In this document: in pieces, positions 11,201-20,186 of the stretch | Numbering within the stretch: the first letter of the stretch is position 1 | Layout: every line of letters begins with the position of its first letter | Position numbers and translations under genes: made by a program | The notes under the pieces: model-generated | The model's input: only the letters and a program-made list of their open reading frames with translations | What the model was told of the DNA's origin: nothing | Database searches by the model: none | Assembly (NCBI GenBank): GCA_036897625.1 | Contig: JAYMTA010001392.1 | Span: 1 to 20,186 of the forward strand | From: Pelargonium cotyledonis | Lineage: Eukaryota; Streptophyta; Magnoliopsida; Geraniales; Geraniaceae | Direction: 5' to 3' | Length of the DNA: 20,186 nucleotides

Positions 11201-14200
11201 GCATTAGCATAGAAAAATTATAATGCTTTATATGTATTCGAAATGTCTTTACCTCCTGACTGTGGATAGAGACAAGGGCTTTCAACTGAGCCCGCCTAAA
11301 CAATGCTTCATTGTGACCCAATACCCAGTCTAGAACCTGTATAACAATTTTTTAAAGAATTAGAGGACATGAATCAAACTAAAGAGTCAGCATAATATAA
11401 AGTAGGAAAATGAATTAACCGCACATAATAAGTTAATAACAGCGTACAGATCAAAATTATATAGGTTCTCTTGTAATTTCTGATCATTTGCAGCTAATAT
11501 GGACCAAGGAAGGCATATATTGGCCAACACTTCATCCTGTAGATACGAGGGTAAATACATAACAACTTGCATTATTGGATTGATTGGAGTATTGGACTAT
11601 GTTTTGTTTGTTTCTTTTTTTCTTTTCCCTTTATATAGAAGGAAAAAAAAAAATTTCTTTTGAAGGCTCAAGGCCAATATCAAAATGTTAGATAACCAAG
11701 AAGCACTGAGTGCACCAATTTAAAATATACAGATAACTTCTTGCTCCTTCAACAGATAACATAATGTCACAAAATGAGCTTCAACCCATCTGCTAGTCAG
11801 GATTGTCCTGGATTGAGCTTCTACAATCAATAAATGAACCATGCTAGAGCTTAATATTGAGGTTATTGTGTTCATGTCTTCCTGGCATTGGACAGCTGTT
11901 TTCAGCCTTCTCTACTGGTCTAAACCTAAAACCAGTTTTAACCTAGGCGGCAACCTAGTTTCCAAAGTAAGTGTGAAAACCATAGGCATTAAATAAATTA
12001 TACATAATAAGAAAGAATCACATGACACGGACTACTATGATATTTAAGAACATTTACACAACCCAGAAGAAACATTTGGACATTATGAGGATGTGCCACC
12101 CAAACCCAATCTTAAAAAATAACAAACAGGATCCATTTCCGAATCACCTCAAGGGTACAAAATAAACATGTAAGACTAATACACAAGTTCAAAATAAATA
12201 AATAACAGATTTTGTTAACTATCTACCACAGAACTTACCTTCCCAATGGGATAAGCAATTGGATAGCAAATTATCATTAAAATCCGCACAAGCCACACAA
12301 AATTTGAACCAACTGCGAGTCCATATCTGGTGCATATTGCTTGTGGAATAACCTAACAATGTGAAGGAAACTGACTGATTAAATTACTCCCATGTCAATC
12401 ATTCAAAGCATGAAAGTTTGTAATATATATATACCTCTCCGAAAGCCAGAACAAATGTCACAGAGAGAATTATGGCAAGATACTGGTTGAAAATTTTATC
12501 CAGGTACAAAGGAAGGGCCTGCAAAAATCATAACCAAATATTATTACAAAAAGTTTAAATTAATTCAAAATAAGGAGGTTTCGCACACACATAAACATAT
12601 ACATCTATTTGTATACACATATATTAATTGACATTAAAATTAAACAAAAGAGAAGATTCATGTATTCATATATTCATGATGATCATCAACATCATACATC
12701 ATGCATGTAAGCACCTTCACAAGTGCAATTCACAACTACAATAAGAATGGTCTAATGCATCACTTGAATATTATAGCACCTTCCTTGTTCAGGCTCACCG
12801 TGGATTCAATCACCACTCCTGGTTCAAGCCCCTTTAGAATTGAAGGATATTGACTAAAAGATGATAAACATTTTCTGAAATGGAAAATATGGTTTAAACT
12901 AGCAAAAACACACAAGGTGTGAAAGAGTGTTGACACTGATAGTTTCTAAAAACAGAATAGCACGTGTTGAGTCCAGGAAATAACCCTCTCTCTAGGATAC
13001 TATTTTCCTCCTTAGGTGTGGAAACTGGAGAAGACAAAAGGAACTCTTAAGTTGGTGAACTCCATCTCACGTAGGATGGACAGAAGATCATGCAAATCAA
13101 TCACATGTAGGTAGCTCATGCATGGAATAAATAATGTACAATAAGCTTTACTGGGTTATGATATGGTTCTCATAGATGATGAACATAAAAAACTTAACCT
13201 CTCTAATTCTACACTGGCCTTTAAATATTCTCTAATGAATCTTGACTACTCAATATGTTTCTCTCTCCTTCATGCAATTATATATTAGACTTAAGTTGCA
13301 TGTGGTCACTTGGTTTCTAGAAACCAAAATAATTAGTAGGATGCTCTCAACAAGAATGACATTGCAGTTCTACAGTAAGAAAAACCTGGCATGGCAGAAT
13401 GCAAACTAGGACACAACAAGCTTATCATTGAAAGTTCAATTGATGTGTCACCTAGGCAGGGATGACAGAGAGACAAATTTGTTCTTTCCCTTCATTTTGT
13501 TGTTCAGGAACTGATGTGTAATGAGCTAATCGACCATCTCAAACAGTATTTGCAAAGTTAACAAAGAATGATTCCAGCGACCTTAGTTGTTAGTTGTTAC
13601 CATGCCAATGAGCCCTTTAAAATACCTTGGGAGCTGCTTCCTCTTTGCTTCAGGTCGGCACTGTGATTTTGTAGTTTGTTTCATTTATTTTCACACCAGA
13701 GGCTGTTTAGTAATATGTATATGTATATGTATATGAGTAGAAGAAGCATATAACTTCTATTGGTTGAATGATTTTGTGGCAATGTGCTTCATTAAGGTAT
13801 TCCAAGTCTATGTATTAGCTTGCTACTAATAAGCAGAGTAAATTTTCATTTTGAATATTGATTTGATTGATTGGGCTAAAATCATCGAAACCCAATCGAT
13901 TGTTCATATCTTTGTTGCTACACTGAGTGATTAGCAATCCATATCCTAAATACAATTTGAACCCCCTTGTCAAAGAGACTTGGATGTTTGATTAGCAATT
14001 CATTTCCTAGATACATTTCACTCAGCATTAGAGATCAACCGTTTAACCTTGTCATGATATCCAGATCAATTTACAAATACAAAATCATCATACACAACAA
14101 GGTCATCACAGATATTGAGAAGTTTCAATCAATTACCTCCATAGATGCAGCGTTACACAACAGCAAAGTCACAAGAAGCTGATGCTGCTTCTGCACCACC

Positions 14201-14565
14201 GGAAGAATAACAGCTGAAAAACACAAGAAGAAAACATCACAATAAGCCCCGAGAAACCAAACACAAATCCAATTTCTAGAAACACTCCATTTCTAATCCC
14301 AAATCGAAAAACGACCTGCTTGCTTCTTCTCAGTGTTGGTCCCGCTGCGCTGGAGAATCTCGAGGTCGACAAGTCCGAGCGACATGAGTCCCAAAGTGAG
14401 ACCGGACATGATTCCGGCAAAGAGGACGAGAAAACAGGAAATTCCAGCATAGACGCACCACCACAGCGATCCAAAGGCGATGTGGTCTTCTCCGAGAAGA
14501 GGCGGTTCGTCGCCTAGATTCCGAGTCTGCATCCGAGTGGCCACCAGCGCATTTATGAGATGCAT
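8249..14565 (-). CDS. DUF21 and CBS-pair membrane protein (CNNM/CorC-like, putative Mg2+ transporter)
   Basis: Thirteen minus-strand exons: 14565-14316, 14213-14137, 12518-12435, 12352-12239, 11336-11253, 11101-11030, 10412-10345, 9877-9790, 9627-9554, 9459-9102, 9010-8964, 8863-8782, 8338-8249. They total 1488 nt and 495 aa, matching the Arabidopsis At4g14240 (CBSDUF1) group by recall. The N-terminal DUF21 domain (about 33-185) shows four hydrophobic segments near 35-56, 93-115, 122-143 and 153-180, with the motif SGLTLGLMSL (54-63) and AFGEVIPQ. A CBS pair follows (about 209-425). CBS2 is split by a polar insert around 322-405, then IGIITLEDVFEEL closes it. A basic, Ala-rich tail (RIRVAAAAAASS) ends in GVGNKK. 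CNNM/CorC/MAM3 relatives move Mg2+ across membranes, and plant members have been linked to the tonoplast; that role is inferred here. Confidence 0.93.
12791..12831 (+). repeat. tRNA-like B-box fragment in DUF21 intron 2, possible SINE remnant
   Basis: GGTTCAAGCCC at 12821-12831 matches the RNA polymerase III B-box consensus (GGTTCRANNCC) at every position. AGGCTCACCGTGG at 12791-12803 resembles an A-box, but the gap between them is only 17 nt against the usual 30 or so. No cloverleaf can be drawn, so this is not a tRNA gene. It may be a deleted SINE head or chance. Confidence 0.3.
13712..13735. repeat. ATATGT microsatellite in DUF21 intron 2
   Basis: About four tandem copies of the hexamer ATATGT lie within the 1618-nt intron 2 (14136-12519). 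The rest of that intron shows no gene and no element with definable ends. Confidence 0.75.
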
Positions 14566-14826
14566 CTCAGCTCCGAGGACAGAGATTCAGGAAGGATCTG
14601 TAGCTGACTGAGTCCAGTAGTAGTAGCGAAGAAGTAGAGGATAGAGCAGAGCTCACAAACATAACACGCGGAGGAATCTCGCGGTTTCAATTTAGGTGTC
14701 GAGTACGTCCACCGGGAAAATGGTTGGTGGGTCCGGTCCGGACAGTGATCTGTATTCTGTAGCTTACACGTGCTGCCTAATCAATGGTGACTTATTGTCC
14801 GTTGTGACGTCAACCATCTCGTATGG
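14566..14826 (-). promoter_or_regulatory. DUF21 gene leader and promoter, with G-box and TGACGTCA
   Basis: Upstream of the minus-strand ATG at 14565 lies a GC-richer, CT-rich leader (to about 14700). Beyond it are two palindromic motifs bound by plant bZIP-class factors: CACGTG (G-box, ABRE-like context ACACGTGC) at 14767-14772 and TGACGTCA (C-box/as-1 core) at 14805-14812. They are about 200 and 240 nt before the start codon and 32 nt apart. Binding and function are inferred from motif identity only. Confidence 0.5.
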
Positions 14827-15008
14827 ATAGGATACTTTTTTTTTTTTTTTTGTTCAAATCATTGAATCCTGAGCTGTTCGTAATTTTCTAATAGATATAT
14901 TTAAGTCGTTTGATTATACTCAAATTAAGAGTAGAAATTGAACTCGAGAGTTCCTCTCACTCACGTAGTCCCAGCGCACCAACTGCGCCACAACCAATAG
15001 GTGATACT
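14827..15008 (-). mobile_element. tRNA-derived SINE, about 160 bp, with poly(A) tail and imperfect TSDs
   Basis: Read on the minus strand, the element body is about 14996-14837. Its head contains TGGCGCAGTTGG, a perfect A-box. About 34 nt later AGTTCAATTTC is a weaker B-box, and the body ends in 16 A (14851-14836 as T on plus). Flanking plus-strand sequences ATAGGATACT (14827-14836) and ATAGGTGATACT (14997-15008) match apart from a 2-nt indel, as expected of an ageing target-site duplication. There is no coding capacity; such elements move using LINE enzymes in trans. It lies about 270-440 nt upstream of the DUF21 start codon. Confidence 0.7.
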
Positions 15009-15094
15009 CTTACTTTTTGGTTTTTCACTCATTTTTACTTCTCATCAATATTGGATATTTTTGATATTTTCCGTATAAAACAAAGATTTTGACT

Positions 15095-15235
15095 CGAGAG
15101 TAATGATCTAGTTGGTGACGCAAACTGCGTAAACGAGATTAGTGCTTGCGTTCGATTCCAACTTAACACACATCTGGAAAGATTAGTAGATTCCTTGGGA
15201 GTTCACCGAAGCTTGGTTTCTATGATTTTTTTTCT
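15095..15235 (+). mobile_element. Second tRNA-like SINE fragment, opposite orientation
   Basis: TGATCTAGTTGG at 15104-15115 matches 10 of 12 A-box positions. CGTTCGATTCC at 15149-15159 matches 10 of 11 B-box positions, and the 33-nt gap is typical of tRNA-derived SINEs. Downstream sequence runs to a T-rich stretch near 15226-15238. No clear target-site duplication or poly(A) tail was found, and no acceptor stem forms, so it is not a functional tRNA gene. Confidence 0.5.
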
Positions 15236-15756
15236 TCTTATCTTTGCCAACACTAAATGATGCAATAATGGAGCAATTTAAGGTCAATAGGAGAGTCGAA
15301 AAACTAGTTTGATAAATGGAAGAACCCATGATTTTAACTATCCCTTTGGTAAATGGTATTCATCTGAAATGAGATCATGGACGAATATTCCTCGCTCGTT
15401 ATCAGACAATGGTTATTCACAAACCTTGTGTGGTCAGTATCTCACCTGGCTTGAAGATGGATGCGGTCACTTTCGCAATGGACCACTTGGCCTCCAATGG
15501 AATCAATATCATTTCTGCTCCAAACAAAAAGAACAAGCTCAAGTAGTTTTGGTGCTGCTGACGAATATAGGTGAGAGCAAGAAAATCACATCTCTTCGTC
15601 GTGCTGCAAATCACAATTTGTGGTGATGCTGGCGCGCACGCACAACAGACACGACTCGCACATTAGAACATCTGAGGAAAGAGATGTACATATCTGATAT
15701 ATATATATAGTTTTCACTATCAGCAACATCAGGAGCATTCACTTGTTGGAAGCAAA
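15236..15756. other. Intergenic DNA between the SINE pair and the EF-Tu 3' end
   Basis: I see no supported gene here. The 105-codon open frame at 15309-15626 and its minus-strand counterpart match no family I recognise. A TA microsatellite lies at about 15696-15709. Confidence 0.5.
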
Positions 15757-15762
15757 TTTATT
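15757..15762 (-). terminator. Candidate poly(A) signal of the EF-Tu gene
   Basis: The plus strand reads TTTATT, which is AATAAA on the coding strand, 186 nt past the stop codon. This is a plausible 3' UTR length for a plant mRNA. Plant signals are loose, so it is only a candidate. Confidence 0.4.
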
Positions 15763-15947
15763 CAATTCCAGTATGTATTCGAATCGAAAAATCATTTATA
15801 TACATCCACGGAGATCCAAGATTCAATTATTTCACCAGCTAAGGCTGAAAATGGGAAGAACAATAAACACTTTACACCTTTCAACTATTGACTCGACGCG
15901 AAGAAATTGCTTGAACTCTGCAGCTACGTACGCGCGCGAACAGCATT

Positions 15948-18505
<2,558 letters not shown>

Positions 18506-18977
18506 GGATGTTTGTAAGTAACAGCTGTGTGAGCTGAGAACTGAAGAACAGATCACATCACGTTAAACAACTAAGCGATACTATAGGCCATGGAGTTTGT
18601 TAGAGAGATACCAGGATTGTTAATGGTTTTCTTTTTCTTCAACTATAATTACTACTATTGGCTTGGTTGAGAACAAAAAATCTCTGTAAAAGTATAAGTT
18701 GTCGTGACTTAATTATGTCAATGAAGTGATATCACCTCATCGATTAACACTCATACCCGTTTTAATAAAGTTATGGGTGTGGAGCGCTCGTTCATATATA
18801 TCCATTTATTTTGTGTCTTAGGTAAGACTCCTTGCTCTCTTATTAAATGATGATTAGGGTCTGTCATGCAACATTATCAACTTACTTTGAGTGGACCTTC
18901 AGGTCCTAGAGGGGGCTTTTGAACTTTCGGAGTTCGGGGAGCACTTAAACTTTGAGGGTTTCTGAGGAGCTCACGAC
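18506..18977 (-). promoter_or_regulatory. Upstream region of the EF-Tu gene
   Basis: This is the presumed leader and promoter, read leftwards. A TATATAT run near 18797-18803 is the only TATA-like sequence, but it lies about 290 nt before the ATG. I see no site II (TGGGCY) motif of the kind frequent in genes for mitochondrial proteins. The far part (18880-18977) carries no gene and abuts the hAT-like end. Confidence 0.35.
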
Positions 18978-19154
18978 TAGGGTTGTTAAAAAAAAACCGG
19001 GAACCCGCCAACCCTCCACCCGGGACCATTACCCGCCCGCTACGAACCGGAACCGCTAGAAACCGCAAGGGGAGCGGCCGGATCCGCGCATTCCGTTACA
19101 CTAACGGACGGGTGACGGTTTAGTTGACGGAATCCGTCCACTAACCGCCAACCC

Positions 19155-19717
19155 GGCCCCCCCTTATATATTTTCTTTTATTTTTTTTTCCCCCCCCCCC
19201 CTCTCAATCCTTTCATCTTCTCTCTTCTCTCTCACTCTTTCAGATTCTCTCTCTCAATTCTCTCTGAAACCCTAACTGAACTCTCTCTCTCTCTTTCATC
19301 TTCGATCTTCTCTCTCTCACTCTACATCGATCCTCTCTGAACTTTGTCTCTCTCTCTTCTCTTTCATCTTCTCGATCCTCTCTAAAACCTTAAATTTCTC
19401 TCTGTTTCATTTTCTTTCTCTCTCAAACCTCTCTGATCTTCACTGAAAATCTCTCTCTTTCGTTTTTTGTTCCATCTCTCTCTGATTCAACATACTAACC
19501 CTAGCTTATTTTATTTTTTAGGTTCATGTCTCCTTTTTCTGTGCTTCGATTTCACCCTTTTCTCTCTCTCTGTTTCTGTTCTTCTCTTTTATCGTTCACT
19601 ATACGCTAACCCTAGATTTCTCTCACCTACACACTAACATCATGTGAGGCTTTGTGCACTCAGCTAAGAGTTTAAGACCAGACTCAGCCTTAGACCTCTC
19701 AAGTTCTACACCCCTCT
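19155..19717 (+). promoter_or_regulatory. CT-rich leader region ending at a strong splice donor
   Basis: About 300 bp of TCTCTC-rich pyrimidine sequence (19200-19490) contains AAACCCTAACTG near 19267 and repeated AACCCTA further on. It looks like the promoter and 5' untranslated exon of a plant transcription unit running right. A consensus donor, TCT|GTAAGT, at 19717/19718 would end the leader exon. There is no coding frame, and the transcript itself is inferred. Confidence 0.45.
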
Positions 19718-19760
19718 GTAAGTATTTCTTCCTTTTTTTTTTCAGTTCATGTTTTATTTT

Positions 19761-19980
19761 CTGATTATTTGGTTTTGATGAACTTGCATGATAGATCTGG
19801 GGTTTCTAACCCTAGATCTATGTTTTTATTACTGTAAACTTGTGTTTTTTTTTTATTTTTTGTTCTTTATTTGTTTTGATTACTCGGTTTTGATGAACAT
19901 GCATGATAGATCTGGGGTTTCTAACCCTAGATCTATGTTTTTATTACTGTAAACTAGTATTTTTTTTATTTTTAGGTTCT
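19761..19980. repeat. Tandem duplication with 115-bp period in the leader intron
   Basis: The block from about 19761 recurs from 19876 with few changes; for example GGTTTTGATGAAC lies at 19771 and 19886. Each copy holds a 29-nt imperfect inverted repeat with TAGATCT at its left end (19792 and 19907) and TAGATCTA at its right end, enclosing GGGGTTT and AACCC. The second copy fades near 19980. Confidence 0.85.
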
Positions 19981-20035
19981 GTAATGCTAGATTTAGGGTT
20001 CTGAATGTTAGATCTTGCCTTTCTATGTTTTGTTA

Positions 20036-20170
20036 TGCTAGATCTAGGGTTTCTGTCTCAGTTCTTGTATGTTTATGTTCTGTTGTTGTGTTTTATTGTT
20101 ATATCTGATCCATTTCTTGTATGTTTAGGTTCTGTTTATGTTAGATCTAGGGTTTGTATTGTTAGTTTAG
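20036..20170. repeat. Further short repeats of the same leader intron
   Basis: A 23-bp unit starting TTCTTGTATGTTTA occurs at 20062-20084 and 20114-20136, with one difference (52-bp period). TAGATCTAGGGTTT recurs near 20039 and 20143. The same core words appear in the 115-bp repeats, so the region seems built by repeated local duplication. Confidence 0.7.
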
Positions 20171-20186
20171 GGTATTTTCATGTGAA

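Larger units (their letters stand above)
18978..20186 (+). mobile_element. Left end of an hAT (Ac-like) transposon, cut by the window edge
   Basis: Sequence beginning TAGGGTTGTTAAAA at 18978 resembles the terminal repeats of plant hAT elements. It is followed to about 19165 by abruptly GC-rich DNA dense in CCCGCC, AACCGC, AACCGG and CCGTTA motifs, typical of hAT subterminal transposase-binding repeats. The eight bases before it (CTCACGAC, 18970-18977) would be the target-site duplication. A 12-C run (19190-19201), a CT-rich leader and a spliced leader intron then follow. No transposase is inside the window; if present, it starts beyond 20186. The right end cannot be seen, so the boundary is inferred. 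Confidence 0.6.

Noticed and set aside
14169-14474. 101-codon minus-strand frame overlapping the DUF21 exon 1
   Set aside because: It is an out-of-frame reading of exons 1-2 and the intron between them. The 14565 start in the other frame gives the conserved SGLTLGLMSL protein.
15309-15626. 105-codon frame between the DUF21 and EF-Tu genes
   Set aside because: There is no domain or homologue I recognise, a competing antisense frame exists, and no promoter or splice context supports it.
18877-19068. 63-codon minus-strand frame across the hAT boundary
   Set aside because: It crosses from intergenic DNA into subterminal repeats, and its Gly/Pro/Arg richness reflects the GC-rich repeats.

Overview
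This is a plant nuclear window, most likely from a eudicot. The evidence is the AT-rich intergenic DNA, the canonical GT-AG introns (65 to 1618 nt), the plant-type protein families, and the tRNA-derived SINE and hAT-type transposon sequence. I cannot name the species. Three complete intron-containing genes were reconstructed by hand. Every exon junction keeps the reading frame, and the predicted proteins have the usual family lengths.

Layout, left to right. 1-3399: gene-free, with repeat debris (a 155-bp foldback, nested direct repeats, a 42-bp tandem duplication) and then the promoter and leader of gene 1. 3400-7486 (+): RNR2A-type ribonucleotide reductase small subunit, 9 exons, 333 aa, all iron and radical residues present. 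7487-8248: convergent 3' flanks of genes 1 and 2. 8249-14565 (-): DUF21/CBS-pair (CNNM/CorC-like, putative Mg2+ transporter) membrane protein, 13 exons, 495 aa. 14566-15756: promoter of gene 2, carrying one well-preserved SINE with a poly(A) tail and imperfect target-site duplications, plus a second tRNA-like fragment. 15948-18505 (-): mitochondrial elongation factor Tu, 12 exons, 433 aa. 18506-18977: its upstream region. 18978-20186 (right edge): apparent left end of an hAT (Ac-like) element, with a terminal motif, GC-rich subterminal repeats, a CT-rich leader and a repeat-built leader intron. Any transposase lies outside the window.

The three genes are ordinary housekeeping functions (S-phase dNTP supply, metal-ion transport, organelle translation). 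They show no operon-like or pathway link, and I found no undescribed system. The points most worth a second look are: the EF-Tu substitutions at three normally invariant sites; the SINE close to the DUF21 gene's promoter motifs; the hAT left end with its internally duplicated leader intron; the 155-bp foldback; and a possible 49-codon uORF upstream of RNR2A.
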